Notes: a model not told the origin generated them from the sequence alone. A DNA stretch of 64,000 nt from Turnera subulata (GCA_028386065.3 JAKUCV010002062.1:23678-87677), one strand, 5' to 3'. Positions 47,237-60,299 are shown, counted from the first letter of the stretch. Made by a program: numbers and translations.

Positions 47237-48276
47237 CACTATCATTATATTTTTTCAAAAAAAAATGTAAGGAAATTGTCCAAGATCGTTTTTTTTTTTT
47301 ACTCTAAATTGTCCAAGATCGTTAAGAACTAACTTTAAGTTCTATTGGATTGGCGTATCCGATCAACTCCATAATCCAGTGATTTGTATGAAAAGGGGCT
47401 GACTTAGGTTAGTTTCCAAAGCTATTTTTAAAAATTGGAATACATGCATTAAGAGAGGAGTTAAACTATGGCTTGAATTTATACTCACGTCGGGGAATAT
47501 AAAATAAGAACAAGACCAAGATATGGAAACATCATGTATAAACGGGTATCACATCTTCCAACAGCCAGCAGGCATCTGCAAGAGTCAACAGCCATGGATT
47601 GCCATTTGCCAGTTTGCGACCCAAATCAACAGCAATTTGTTTTTTCTTTTGAGGGCACCCAAACAGGCTTTTGATCATAAGAAGACTTGTTAAAACCTAG
47701 CTAAATTTAGCTTCTTCTTCTTCTTTTTTTTTTTTTCAAAGGTCCATTCCTCTTCATTCTAACACCCGAAAAATTCGATGAGATTTCTTATTAATGGCCA
47801 TCAAATGAACGTGAGGTTTTGCTTTAAACAGCAATTTCCTCCTAAATTCCCCCCCTTTTCTCATCACCATAATCCTTTGGACACATTTGTCAAAAACAGT
47901 TAAGGTCCTTTTTCCATTGAATTTCATGTCATTCTCCAAGACAAGAAAAAAAAAAAAGGCAAAAATGTTTATAGAATCGGATCATCTCTCTTTCTCAAGA
48001 AAGGTTGATTCATTCCCCCGATAATTAGCAAACTTGCCTCGTCAAAGCAGGAGGGTTTCTTTTGCGGGTACAATGCCATTTTCCACTATCCTCCAGCTCC
48101 ATTATTCACCATTGTAAGATGACAATATAATATAGCGAGTATGCAAAACATGTCTCCCTTTCTTCCTTTGTTTCAGAATTGATGCTGCTGCTTCTATCAA
48201 TCCCCTATCCACAAAAGGCAAGTCAAGAGAAAGCTTTGTGGCCAAATAACTCAAACAACTACTTCTTCACCGTATT
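47237..48276 (+). promoter_or_regulatory. Promoter and 5' leader of the RIC gene
   Basis: AT-rich, with a CTT/T-rich tract near 47711-47735 and an A-run near 47947. No coding sequence is supported. The leader directly before the ATG at 48277 is A/C-rich. Confidence 0.4.
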
Positions 48277-49274
48277 ATGTCCAATAACAACAATAACAAC
48301 AACAACAATAATAATAAGATGAAGGGTCTTCTGAAAGGGTTGAGATACATTTCTCAAATATTTGGTATGAATTCCTGTCCCTTATATATGTTCAAACATC
48401 CTTACTTTCACCCTATTTTGATGCTTTTATGCCGATGATGATATTGATAAGATTAGTTGCAAATTTAATGTTACAGACAATGAGCAAAAAGAGCCTGAAA
48501 TACAGATTGGTTTTCCAACTGATGTAAAGCATGTTGCTCACATAGGATGGGATGGCCCTTCTGTAAATTCTCCAAGCTGGGTAATTTACTTTGTCCGCCT
48601 CAAATTTATTTATTTGAAACAATGGGAAAGACCCTAGTTTTGTTTTTTTTTTTTTGTACTTTCAATTTCTTTTCTAAATTCCCTCCAAGGAAGGATAGTA
48701 TGTGTAACATAGATTGACAGAAACTATGTATGGTGGGAGAATTGTGTAGATGAACGAGTTTCCAGCATCACAAGAGTGCGAGTCAGCTCCTAATTCGAAT
48801 CAAAATGGAGGAACAACGACTAAGGATGAGTCTCCAGCTTGTGCACCCAGTTCTCGGGCAAGGGAGTTGCCGGAATTGCCAAAATCAAGCAGACGGCAGC
48901 ATAAAGGGGGGGAGTCAGGGGAGACAGAAAAAAGGCAAGCCAGGAGGTCTGCAAAGAATGCCAACAAGGAACAACTTACAACCCAAGGCATCGACCCAAC
49001 AACATCTAACCTTCCCGATGTACCCAAGAAATCAGGAGCTAGGCGGAAGAAATCCAAAGACAGCGCTGCTGTTAGCAACTCCAAATCAAGATCAAAAGCC
49101 CATGCTTCTTCGGATATCGAGTCCGAATCCGGGTCGGTGTCCAAATCTCGTAGGAGCGACAACAATGTAGATGTGGACGATGTGTCGGAATCCGGGTCGG
49201 TTTCCAAGTCTCGTAAAAGCGGCGTAAGTCGTTTAGATGAGGATGAGGAGAAGGGACTATCTGGGATTTCTTGA
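48277..49274 (+). CDS. ROP-interactive CRIB motif-containing protein (RIC family)
   Basis: Effector of plant ROP/RAC small GTPases. The CRIB motif binds the GTP-bound GTPase, and RIC proteins act at the cell cortex on cytoskeleton and polarity. Three exons: 48277-48364, 48477-48580 and 48750-49274; 717 nt, 238 aa. The start MSN is followed by a run of eleven Asn (AAC/AAT repeat), then MKGLLKGLRYISQIF. The CRIB is at residues about 40-56: IGFPTDVKHVAHIGWDG, followed by PSVNSPSWM. The rest is Ser/Lys-rich and probably disordered, with the segment SESGSVSKSR occurring twice (a direct internal duplication) and an acidic end DEDEEKG. The conserved MKGLLKGLRYISQIF segment places it near the RIC10/RIC11 group. 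A second in-frame Met after the Asn run could also serve as start. Confidence 0.92.
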
Positions 49275-49960
49275 GATAACTTTGTAATTCTTCTAGTCAC
49301 TTTCTTATGGGTAGCTAGAATCTTTTTTTTTTTTTTTTTAGTCCAACAACAACTTTCTTGATCTTCAGAATACATTTCTACGAGACACATCTATGGTACA
49401 TATCACACCCGTCGATATTTTTTTTTTTTTCTAATTTCTGTAAAGAAGAGTTTCTATATTCTACTTTTACCTTCATGTTTGTCTTTATCCAAGAAGAAGA
49501 GAAGCACAACAAAGTATAATTGTTCCATTAAATTAGATAGGATAAATTCCTTGACTGGTTTCCTGTTCAGTACGACCAATGCTGTTAGTGTTAATGGGAT
49601 ACAATCAAGTGGCCACACCGCGATCATTAGTTGGGTAATCGCATTGCACATACCAAAAGCCTAAAGCAATGACCTAGAGTGCAATAAAGAATTGGAGCTA
49701 TAATTAACCATGATCATTAAGGGCAATCTCATCCATTTTAACCGACCAACTCGAAAACCAGAAATCTTAAAAAGCTATACACAAATGAAGAGAGGAGAGG
49801 ACCACATGCAACGAACATAGTATATTCACTCCTTGTCAACAAAAGCCATAATTACAATTTGCTTTGAATCTCACCATTTCCACCCTACCTAAACCCCAAA
49901 ATTAGTATTCGGATAACTGCATATAGCCTGCTCTATCTGTTAACTAATGTCCTATCCACA
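49275..49960. other. 3' flanks between the RIC and LRR genes
   Basis: Convergent gene ends. T-runs at 49323-49339 and about 49418-49430. No gene is supported. Confidence 0.45.
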
Positions 49961-51403
49961 TCAAATAACCAAAGAGCAGTAATGATAAAAAAGACCCATA
50001 GAAACTACCAATAAATGGACAGAAGATAACATCCCCTGCATTGAAGATGAAGCGACAAAGACATCTTCCCTGAAAAGAGCAGCATTAGGAATATCAGACC
50101 CTGATTTCTTGCACAGCTTCAATTGCCCCAAGCTGGTAGTAGTAGTAGTAGTAGCATTACTTTTTCCAGGCTCTAAATCTTCGCCAACACAGAGCCCAGA
50201 ATTACCTTTCAACTTCAGCTTTTCACCAATCTTAGCTGTAAAATTGACAGTGAAGGGGATCCTTCCAGTCAAATTGTTGTTCTCCAAGTTGATCTCATTG
50301 ACAAACTCCAAAAACCCAAACTCCTCGGGCACTTCCCCTTCAAGCCTGTTGTTATCAAGGCCCAAATAACACAGGTTCCTCAAATGTAAACCCATGGAAG
50401 CCGGAATACTACCCACCAAACCCATGTTGGAAAATCCAATCCCCGAAATGCCCCCAAGCTTCCCCCATATTTCAGGGATGTGCCCTCCCAGCATATTCCC
50501 ACTCAAATACACCTCTCGCAATCTGGGCATCCCACCAAGAAACAATGGCACCCCAAAGTTACCAAAACGGTTAAAACTGAGGTCTAAAAACTCTAGTCTT
50601 TGCAAGTTACCCAAACTCTCCGGGATTTTACCATAAAACCCATTGGAGCTCAAATCAAGCTTCAAAAGTTGAGACAAATTACCCATTGACTCGGGGACAT
50701 TTCCGTCAAGGTAATTCTGACTCAAATCAAGCACCCTCAACTTGGACAACCTTGCCAAATTTAAACGAGCCTTTCCACTTAGCCGGTTCCTTGAAAGGGT
50801 AAGCTCTTCCATGTCTACCAAATCCCCAACCTTGTCAGGAATATTACCAGAGACCCCATTTCCGGTCAGGACTAGCCTCCTCAAATTGGTAAAATTACCA
50901 ACAATGCCATCCAGAGACCCAACCAGAGCCGGGTTCTCAATCAACACAAGCTCCTCAAGACCGGCCCCGAAACCCGAACCAGAGACCTCGGGCCACGAAA
51001 CGGGGGTTTCGGTGAAGCACTTGTAGAAGAACAACTTGCGCAAGTACTTGAAGGAGGTGAAAATGAGAGGGTCTAAGGTGGAGTTAGGGGTGCAAGGAGG
51101 GTTTGGTGTGTAGTCGGAGACGTACCCGAAGCTGAGCTCCGATATATGAGCCGTCTCGGTGGAGTTGGTGGGTGGGTCTTCGTCGGTGAAGTAGTCGCAG
51201 ACAACGCCGTGAGGGGCGGAGAGGCAGAGGTCGTCTGGGTAGAGACTGCGCCAGGGGATGTCTGGGTTGATGGAGTCCAGGACTGAGTAGGCCGAGTCTT
51301 GCTCGGCCGAGTCAAGAGCCGGCTGCTGGTGTGAAACGAGGAGAAAGGATAAAAGGGTAGCGAGGAAGAGGAGAGGAGAAGACCTGGTTTTAGCTTTAGC
51401 CAT
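49961..51403 (-). CDS. Leucine-rich repeat protein, PII-2-like (single exon)
   Basis: A 480-residue extracellular LRR protein without a kinase. The signal peptide is MAKAKTRSSPLLFLATLLSF followed by LLVSHQQP. The N-terminal cap contains INPDIPWRSLYPDDLCLSAP and HGVVCDYF, typical of the PIRIFORMOSPORA INDICA-INSENSITIVE 2 group. About ten LRRs follow (LRRLVLTGNGVSGNIP, LRVLDLSQNYLDGNVP, LLKLDLSSNGFYGKIP, LEFLDLSFNRFG, LCYLGLDNNRLEGEVP, INLENNNLTGRIP). A C-cap with NSGLCVGE comes next, then a Thr-rich linker, and a hydrophobic C-terminus (MLSSVHLLVVSMGLFYHYC) that could be a GPI-anchor signal or a membrane span. The single-exon structure fits this group. The role in root-microbe signalling is known for one Arabidopsis member and is only suggested here. 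The start is the ATG giving the signal peptide. Confidence 0.93.
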   Translation of the reverse strand: MAKAKTRSSPLLFLATLLSFLLVSHQQPALDSAEQDSAYSVLDSINPDIPWRSLYPDDLCLSAPHGVVCDYFTDEDPPTNSTETAHISELSFGYVSDYTPNPPCTPNSTLDPLIFTSFKYLRKLFFYKCFTETPVSWPEVSGSGFGAGLEELVLIENPALVGSLDGIVGNFTNLRRLVLTGNGVSGNIPDKVGDLVDMEELTLSRNRLSGKARLNLARLSKLRVLDLSQNYLDGNVPESMGNLSQLLKLDLSSNGFYGKIPESLGNLQRLEFLDLSFNRFGNFGVPLFLGGMPRLREVYLSGNMLGGHIPEIWGKLGGISGIGFSNMGLVGSIPASMGLHLRNLCYLGLDNNRLEGEVPEEFGFLEFVNEINLENNNLTGRIPFTVNFTAKIGEKLKLKGNSGLCVGEDLEPGKSNATTTTTTSLGQLKLCKKSGSDIPNAALFREDVFVASSSMQGMLSSVHLLVVSMGLFYHYCSLVI

Positions 51404-54400
51404 TGTGCGATGATAATAGAGAGGTAGAAGAAGAGAGTACTAGTGGGGCTGGGGGGTTTTGGGATGGTGGGGATAACTGAACTATACCGTGTGTGTGTGT
51501 GTTATTTGGAGATTTTGTAGGTAGAAAAAGTAAAAGGGTTTTGAAATGTGGAGTGGGTGATAAAGAAGAAAGGAAGGGCAGGGGAGAAGAGAGGATGGGT
51601 GTGGTGTCTGGTTAAAAGGGTGAAAAAATCAAAGAGACAACAACTCTCTGGTGGTCTCTGTGGCCAAAGACAAAATTGGTGTGGGTGATATTTGGTTTGG
51701 GGCCTCTCCTCTGTTTTGGGTGGTACACTTTTTAGCTGTTTTTCTCCTACCCCCGCTACAGCTACCTGCTTCGTCTCAGAACTAGGGGTCCTGTAATTAC
51801 CATGGTGACCTTTTTATTGGAGCCTTTCCATGTGGTCTTCTTGGTTATGTATCTTTTTTTTGATGCTAGCTTGGTTATGTATCTTCTCATTTCTAGTTTT
51901 CTTTTCTTCGACAAAAAAAATTTCTAGTTTTCTTTTTTCTCATTGAATTTGAAGGTGAAACATGGACACGTTATCAGTGAGCTAGAAAAACTTGCAAAAA
52001 TCGGAACAATTGTTATTATTAGACGTAAATACCGTAAGATTAGCCCCGGAATGAAATCAGAATTTTTGTTCAATATAAAAATTGATTTTGAAATATGGAT
52101 GACCATTGTATTTCATTGATGACCTTGACTTTTCATGATTTTTGCAGACTGAGTACTGGGCAAAGGAACAAAAAAGCATGTTGATCACTTATAACCTTTT
52201 CGGGGAGTTGATTGGGGCAATGAGTATAGTAAAAGGCAGTACTACTCAAGCAATGATCCGCAATTGGTTAACCATTTTTTTTCTTTGAAATAGAGCACTG
52301 ACCCAAGTTATGAACAAACACCCATGGTACTGGATATCCTGATTATAGCAATATAAGCAAGAGAAAACAGGATAATTGAAAGCATGTAGAATTGTAGATC
52401 ACTAATTAAACCTCATAAGAAAACGAGCAACTTGATTTACTTTATTTTGTTGTAACTTGATTTACCTTATAGCACATATTAGTATTGAAATTGTCATAGC
52501 AGTTGGATGTAACATTGTATATTTTGTGAGAAACATGATTATTAAAAAAGCAGAATGCTAATAAAATCTCCACAATTAACTTTAATTACATCTAAAAAAA
52601 TAATTCTCATATAATTGTAATTCGTTTCCCAAGTCCATTTTAAACATATATAAAATTTATTCCAGGAATTTGTTCCAAATAATCATACTAGTACAATGTA
52701 AAGAAGCACGATCGTTACCAACGATTTTCTGGCCATTGGATGAATTGACAACAAATATGGATCCGTGAGAAACTGAATTCTAGAGTGCAAAAAGAGAGGG
52801 GGGGGGGAAAAAAAAAAGAGAACAAAAGTGGAAAGAGCGAAACGAAGGGCATTCTAGACATTTGACCAATAGATTCATGCCTCTGCAATTCGCATGTAAA
52901 AACAGAAATGTCGGAGCTAGTCAGAGCCAATGATCAGACTGCCACCAGACACACCATTTAAAGCCAATACTCAAAAAAAAAGATCGCATAAACCTCGAAC
53001 AAGTCCCTCTGGATCCAACGGTCCAGATCCAACACTCATCCAGCGGCCCCACAAAACCCAATCGAGGTATACCCACAAGCAATAAATAAAGCCCAGAGAG
53101 ACTGTAGCCCAAGGCCAAATTCGTTTGGGGGCGCAACAGTAAATAATGCTAAAAAGCAAAACCCTTTCCGGGCAAGAAATGAAACCACTACCGGCTTTAG
53201 CCGACAGGAAAGCCTGTGGGGGAGGAAGGGGTTAAGCCGGGAGGAGCCGACAAAGACGCGCCGCTGCCGCCGACTTAGTGTCTGCAAAACTGTCAGCCCT
53301 ACTGAGAAAGCGACATCTAACCGAAGAGAAAAGGGAGGGAAAATGGGGGCATATTTTTTGCAGACCACGTGTCGGCGACAGGTTGGCTGGATATCCTGAC
53401 ACGTGGCTCGTGGTGCTGGTACGGACGATCATTTCCGGAAATGACAGAGCATGCGAGAAAATACTGGTTTCAGTGAATCGCTGCTGCAATCTTACTGCAA
53501 CAAAGTGGGGGACCTTATAGGGTACCCGAGAGAAGACTTCTTTTTATGCATTTTTAATGTGTGTGTGTGTGTTTTTAAGAAAATACTAGTAAATTAATAC
53601 TTTTTTTTAAAAAAAAAAGACGTAGTAGTACAGTACTACTACTACTTTTATGCAATTTACTCTTTTGACTTTTTGACACTGGTGCCTGCTTGTGCTTGGA
53701 GGGGAAGCGACTTGGGCAAGGAGCCAGGACGTTGGGTGGCAATATCTGTTTTTGTGAAAGGTGGCAGACAGACTAAAGTCGAGACGAGAGAGTCTTCCTT
53801 TGGTTCGGTTCTCATTTTTGGGATTGATTTTGCCTTTTAACATTATTGTACTTTTATATTTTATCACGAAGGGAGGAGGTCAGTTGATAATTAATGATGG
53901 GTTGGTGATTTTTCTTTTCTGATAATCCGGTTGGTCATTGTTGTTGTACCTTAAGGTATTAACCCTTTTTTCTTCTTAAAAGTAGTAGTACATCTACCGT
54001 AACTTTAATAATGCGATCTAAATTTTGGCGGTGCCCACTGCCCCCTGTTCCAAAAAAAATCAAGCCTACTTAGTTGTTGCTTGCTTGGGATGTTGGCAAT
54101 TATGTATCAAACTAAAATATGATTTATGGTTTGGTTCGTGGCAACAACTTCTGGCATCCGTGAAAATGTTGTCCATCTTTGTGTAACAGTAACAATATGC
54201 TTGGTTGCAGGCGTTGTATTAAATTATGTATAAGCATTATTTGTATTACTTTCTGAAAACTCGAATCATTAAGGGCCTCATTGACTGTGAGACACAGCCG
54301 ACGGAATACCCAGCAGATGTCCAACCCAAGCAATAATACGCAAGAGCAGGCCCATCACAGGCCCATAAAACTGGCCATATAATATAAACACCTCCAAGGT

Positions 54401-54945
54401 GCCCGTTTACAAAAAAGGGCCGTCGCGTTTCTATCACTTGACTTTTTGTCCAAGTAATCTTCCTTCATAATATATGGCTCCATACCATACCAAATCTTTT
54501 GTGAGGACCAGGAGAACCGACAAGACACACGCACAGTGTATAAGAAGAAGAAAGAACCAAAAAGAAGAATAATAAATAAAACAAAAGGGAAAGGGAAAAA
54601 CAAATCCGGCTCGTTTTTAAAATCCGTTTAATGCTAAGAATTTGCGCGGGGCGGTGTTCTCACGCAACATGTAAAAAAACACTTTAACGCCGTCTCTTTC
54701 TTTTGATTACCGATTGGTTTCAAAAGATTTTCTATCTAATATTTCTTTTTTTTCAAAAAATCCCAAACTGAAAGACTCCTTTTTTTTTTTTTTTTTGGTT
54801 TTGAACAGCAGCCCTAACACTAACCGGAAGACTTAAAACGACCCTTTTTGGTACTGCAGAGCACTTAACTGCGCGCAATCTTCGGTTTCCATTTGAAGTA
54901 AATACTAACATCACCATTAAAAGCCCTAGAATCACCCCGAGAGAA
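51404..54945. other. Intergenic region between the LRR gene and phytochelatin synthase
   Basis: 3.5 kb with no supported gene. It begins with the LRR promoter and leader, which has a GT microsatellite at about 51488-51502. The middle is AT-rich. 52980-53530 is richer in GC with a G-box palindrome (separate entry) and ORFs on both strands lacking any family match. A TACTAC/AGTAGTAG hairpin-forming microsatellite is at 53621-53647. The phytochelatin synthase promoter lies at the right end, with a T-run at about 54779-54797. Confidence 0.45.
53365..53406. promoter_or_regulatory. Inverted pair of G-box/ABRE motifs
   Basis: CCACGTGTC at 53365-53373 and GACACGTGG at 53398-53406 are perfect inverted 9-mers 24 bases apart. 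ACGTG(G/T)C is the ABRE/G-box core bound by bZIP and bHLH factors; coupled ABREs are typical of abscisic-acid responsive promoters. No start of a gene is recognised within a few hundred bases. Either an unannotated transcript or a transposon remnant is involved. Confidence 0.45.
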
Positions 54946-57900
54946 ATGGCTATGGCTGGGCTTTACCGTCGAGTGCTCCCTTCTCCTCCAGCAATCGACT
55001 TCGCTTCCATCGAAGGAAAGGTAAAGTTTCTTTAACTTCTTTTTCCTTAAAATCTTAAAGTTAGGGTTGCAATTTCGAGATTGTGAGGTTAAAAAGGGAT
55101 AATAAGATCATTTTTGTACTTCTATTGTATTACAGTAGTGTATAATGATAGTTGAAAAGACGTAGGTCTACTGATTTGGAATGTAATCAATGAAGCTTAT
55201 GCGAACCTAGTGTCATTATGATCCTGTACAGTGTGTTGGTTTGTGATTTATGTGAGCAAGTAATTGGACTTTTTGTGTGTTTTCTTTTTTTGGTTCGGCA
55301 GCAACTTTTCATCGAGGCCATTCAGGATGGGACTATGGAGTGCTTCTATAGGCTGATTTCCTACTTCCAGACGCAGTCTGAGCCTGCATATTGTGGGCTG
55401 GCTAGTCTTTCTATGGTCTTGAATGCCCTTGCTATTGATCCCAGAAGAAAATGGAAAGGTAATGCATACCTGCTTTTTTGTAATTGTCAGTCATGACTAC
55501 TTGATGGATTGGTGTTTTGGTTATTCCAACATGTGTATCTCATTGTCATTGTCCATGCAGGGCCTTGGAGGTGGTTTGATGAAAATATGTTAGACTGTTG
55601 TGAGCCTTTGGAGAAAGTTAAAGCCGAGGGCATCTCCTTTGGGAAACTTGTATGTTTGGCTCACTGTGCTGGGGCCAAAGTTGAAGCCCACCGTACAAAT
55701 CAAAGCACCATAGATGACTTCCGGAAGCAGGTCATCAAATGCTCCAGCTCTGATGAATGCCATGTGATCTCATCATATCATAGAGGAACTTTCAAGCAGG
55801 TAGCCATCTTTAACTTGATCGAAGGTTTTTTTTCCTGTATCTACACTTTTAGCAATGCACAGTGTCAACGGTAGCAAAACTCTTCTTCCTAGCCTTATAT
55901 TTCGACATTCTAATCATTAATGATTCACAGAGGAGACTTCACTAATTATAGGATAACCTCAATTGTCCATACGCGTGCTTCATTTCTGTCAGGAGATACA
56001 TATAATTGTGATTGTTTAGATGTGCAGTGATTATTGTTTAGGTACTCTTTACCACTTTAGGTATGGTGATGCATTTCAATGGTTACTGGCTACCATAGTG
56101 ATCAGAACTGTAATGACCTTACATTGGTTGGTCCAAGTAGCTAACGCAAAATCACTTCTTCTTGTTAGTCCTACAACTAGCTATTATACTACATGAAGTT
56201 CTTTTACCACCGACTGGACAGGTCTGATGGAGGCTGGCTCGACTGTGTTCATTGTTTTGTGCATTAAAGGGAATACAAGACTGCCCATCACCAAAAGTGA
56301 CTATCAATGTTTTTAGCCATAAATTTGATAGTTAGTTTCATTAAGCTGATTCAGGGGCAAAATCAGTGGAGTTTCCTGCTTTATATTTTGAAGAGTTTAT
56401 GACTGTAATCATAACGAATTGCAGACAGGAACTGGTCATTTTTCCCCTATTGGTGGTTACCACGCTGGAAGAGACATGGCACTTATTCTGGATGTGGCAC
56501 GGTTCAAATATCCTCCTCACTGGGTACCACTAACGCTCCTTTGGCAAGCAATGGATAATGTTGATGGGACAACTGGGCAGCGCAGAGGGTATGCATTGTT
56601 ACATATGAATACACGTATACATTTGAGTCAGAGACATCCAAAAATTGATAGATGTTCGCAAATTCATTGTGCTTTTAAACTGAAATTTGCGCATGAGTTG
56701 TGCTATTGGCAAAAATTGGCATTGTGTAAATATTTATTGTTTGGTAATGCCATAAGGAACATGCTATTGGTGGCCGACAAGAATATAGTTTTGACAGATT
56801 TCATACAATTTGTAGCTAGCACTGGTAGCTTTGTAGATATCACACACACCCCTGGCTTTAGCTTTTCTCGGTCTGACCACCTTAATGTCTGACTGAAATT
56901 TCAAACCCCAGAATCTCAGATTCTCCTCCAATTTTGGTGCTCTCTGTTGCTTTATACCTTGTAGAGACACATTGAAACCTGAAGCCCGCCTTAGCATAAT
57001 AGGTGTCCATACCAAATTGTCAATTATTCATTACACGCATTTTTCCTGTGTACTCTATTCATATAATTGTTAATTTTTCATGTCTTACTTGATGAACCTA
57101 CCCTTCTAATTGTAAATCTGCTGTCTGGATGATTGTTTTGCCTGACAAAGTCATTTCTTTTCGTGCTTCTAAAGTTTGATTATGCTACAGGTTCATGCTA
57201 ATATCAAGACCTCACACTGAGCCAGGACTTCTTTATACATTGGTATGATTATGGTTAGTGGCACTAGTAATGTAATGGCTGTCTGTGTGCTCGCTTGCAC
57301 CATCATGCATGTGTAGTTCCTTAGTATGTCCTGGCAATAAAATTCCTGGCTTTCTCAATATTCTTGGTATCAAAACTGTCAATTTTTGCTCCATTGGAGA
57401 AAACTGTTAATTTGTCATTTTGTATATTTTGACAATGTTTATCTGGTATAACTTTTCAAAATTTTCTTTTCTATTCGGTAAATGATACACTGGAACGGGG
57501 AATCTTAGAGTTCATCTGTCCGGCTGGGTAGAAATATCGAAGCACGTTCTGGCATTGGGCACCGATGATGCTTGAATATGTCTGTCTTTATTGAACACCT
57601 GCCTGTTGTTTTTTTCTGATATCAGATGTCATGTTCTTATTTTTAACTGTCACATAAAATTGAAAATTTGGAATATCTAAGATGTGTGCAATTGTCCCTC
57701 TAGGCTAGGTAGTGCAGAACATTTGTTTAGTTGTTAATATAGAAAATGTTTCCCAAGTATAACTTGCACAAACTCCAAATTAGGTTTCAAAGTTTTCATG
57801 CTTTAACCATAAAGCACCTGTTGAAATTTTTTGATTGGCCTTAAAAGCTTGTTATGATAAACTATATCTTCAATAATATGTGCAGAGCTGTAAGCATGAG

Positions 57901-59160
57901 AGTTGGGTTGGTGTTGCAAAGTATTTAATGGATGATGTCCCCCTTCGCTTAGAGGCTGATGATGTGAAAGATGTTGAAAAAGTGCTTAACATTGTTTTCA
58001 AATCTTTACCATCAACTTTTGGAGAATTCATCAAGTGGGTGGCAGAAGTTCGGAGACAAGAGGATGGTGGTGAAAGTCTTAGCCAAGAGGAGAGAGGACG
58101 ACTTTCGGTCAAGGTGATACTGAGCTTCCTTTTTTTACATTTCCAGCTAACATGAGATAGCTTTCACTTAACACATAAAAATTTTGACATTTGATGCTGT
58201 ATTTGTAGGAAGAGGTGTTGAAGCAGGTTCAAGAGACTGGCCTATATAAACATGTCGCTGCACTTTTATCTTCAGCGAATTCGTGCTGCAAAAGTTTGCC
58301 AATTCTGCAGATAGAAAATAATCTGCCTGACATTGCTGCAAGTGTCTGTTGCCAGGGGGCAGAGATTTTAGCAGGAAAGTCTGGCTCTTCAGAAGGCTAT
58401 TGCTGTAGGGAAACTTGTGTGAGATGCTTGAAGGCCAATGGTGATGGAGCAGTTACTTTAATTTCTGGGACAGTCATGGATGGCAGCAGCAAGCGAGGGC
58501 TAGATGTCCTGGTTCCTTCAACCCAGACAAAATCGAGTTGTGATTGTGGTCCTATTAATCGTGTTGGGTCTTACCCAGCTAGCAATGATGTTCTAACAGC
58601 ACTTCTTCTTGCTTTGCCTCCAGAAACATGGTCTGGTATCAAAGAGGAGAAACTTTTGAAAGAAATATGTGCACTTGTTTCAACCGAGAATCTTCCCATT
58701 TTGCTTCAAGAAGAGGTAAGGACAGGCTACTTTCTCTGAATTTATGCCTCGCTACTTAAGATTAATGAAAACATGCATCCATATCCTGAAGAAATGATCT
58801 GTTGTCATGGGATAAGTCTGATTATTTGCAGCATTCTTTTGGAATACAAGAGCAAACAATGTGAAATTTGTGTTTGCGGAAAAGTTTTGTTTGCTTTGGG
58901 AATTTTGGGTATCAGGGAGCTGTTGCATACATGTTTCGTCTGATAGGGATATGCTATCACCTATTTCTTCCTGCATTTAGCAACTCGATGTAGCTGCGCA
59001 TGAATGTGTAATCATTTTGATTCATTAAATATTTTGTGATTATGTTATCAATCTCCAAATATATGTGTGGCAGGTTTTGCATTTGCGACGCCAGCTCCGC
59101 ATTCTCAAGAGATGCCAGGAGAATAAGATAGATGAGGATCTTGGTGCACCTCTTCCCTAG
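54946..59160 (+). CDS. PCS1: Phytochelatin synthase
   Basis: Glutathione gamma-glutamylcysteinyltransferase: makes phytochelatins from glutathione in the cytosol when Cd, Zn, As or other thiol-reactive ions are present. Eight exons: 54946-55020, 55302-55458, 55561-55799, 56425-56588, 57191-57242, 57886-58113, 58209-58715 and 59074-59160. They total 1509 nt, 502 aa, full length for the plant enzyme. The papain-like N-terminal domain keeps the triad at the classical positions: Cys56 ([10 protein letters not shown]), His162 ([12 protein letters not shown]) and Asp180 ([14 protein letters not shown]). The C-terminal sensor domain keeps cysteine pairs at 331/332, 352/353 and 370/371, with 375 and 378 following in a CxxC. 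The start [14 protein letters not shown] matches other plant PCS proteins; a second ATG two codons on is an equal alternative. It should be active. Confidence 0.97.
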
Positions 59161-60299
59161 CTATTACTATCTATTTGTAAACTACGATTGCTTCCAATAT
59201 CAGAGAGGCACTGCGGAGAAGCTGTAAAGTATACTATTCTTGCAAAACTTTGTAGGAAAGGCAACATCAGGTGTTCCCTGGAAAGAGGAGCATTGATCAA
59301 ATTCCACGATTGATTTTTGCTAAAAACAGATGCAATTGCCAACTGCATTAAGTTGGTTGATTGAGTTTGTACCGTCTTTTTGTGTTTCACATATTTATTT
59401 TTCATTCTTTTTCCTCGTGGTTTAGGTTTATATATATATAGGGTTCACCAAAATTTTTAAAAAATGGGAGGATCACTATGGCATAGCATTCAATACTGAT
59501 AGCTACTACCTTCTAACCACTCAATTGGGTGTAGGTTGGCGGTGTACATGTCAGGCCACCTTATTTATTCCTCGATTGTGAAATCTTCTTGGTTGCCAGC
59601 CTCGAATTGATTCTGGACTTTGGAAATAGAAAAACTTTCCTTAACTCGTCATTAATACTGAGATACTCAAGAAAACAAATTTGATAAGGGTTATTTGCTT
59701 TGAGGTAGTAGTTACGAAATTATATGACTTGCTTTTTTCTTCACAAGAAACGCCGATTGTTTATTTTTAGTTCCTGGGACTATATAATAGGTGCAGTAAC
59801 TGTTATGCTGTGAACTTGATGGGGGCGGTCTCTGTTTGGAACAAAACTGGTTACATCAGTTCTGCAAGATTACCCAATACTTAATATATAATGATATGTT
59901 TTCGACAAAAAGAAATGCCGATTGTACTAAATATCAATATGCTAGTCTTACCCAAAAAAATATCTATATCACAAACTGAGTATTATTTTTCAACATCAAT
60001 TCAACTAAAAGCTTCATGAAGTTTTTTTAAAAAATCTAAATTGCTTATATTTTATATCCACAGTAAGTAATTTGACTGTGTAGAGAATGTCGCATCCTTA
60101 GGGTGGGTTTTCCAGTGGTTGACTTAATAGTCCATCCTAATAACGTGGCCAACTGGGATAGATGTGGCCAATATTTTTTTTTTGTCTAAAACATATTATA
60201 GATTCGGTACACTCCTTCTCTGTAGATTCATATGTTTTGACTTGAATTCCTCCCCTACTTTCTTGAACTTTCTCTCCAGACTAGAGAAGCACTCCTCTA
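59161..60299. other. 3' UTR of phytochelatin synthase and AT-rich flank
   Basis: No gene or complete repeat is recognised. A TA microsatellite lies near 59430-59440. Confidence 0.4.

Noticed and set aside
50109..51026. Three plus-strand ORFs within the LRR gene
   Set aside because: Antisense shadows of leucine-rich repeats; periodicity comes from the real frame.
52971..53489. Coding gene on either strand in the GC-richer island
   Set aside because: Overlapping ORFs of 60-110 codons on both strands with no family likeness, splice continuity or conserved motif. Kept as intergenic.
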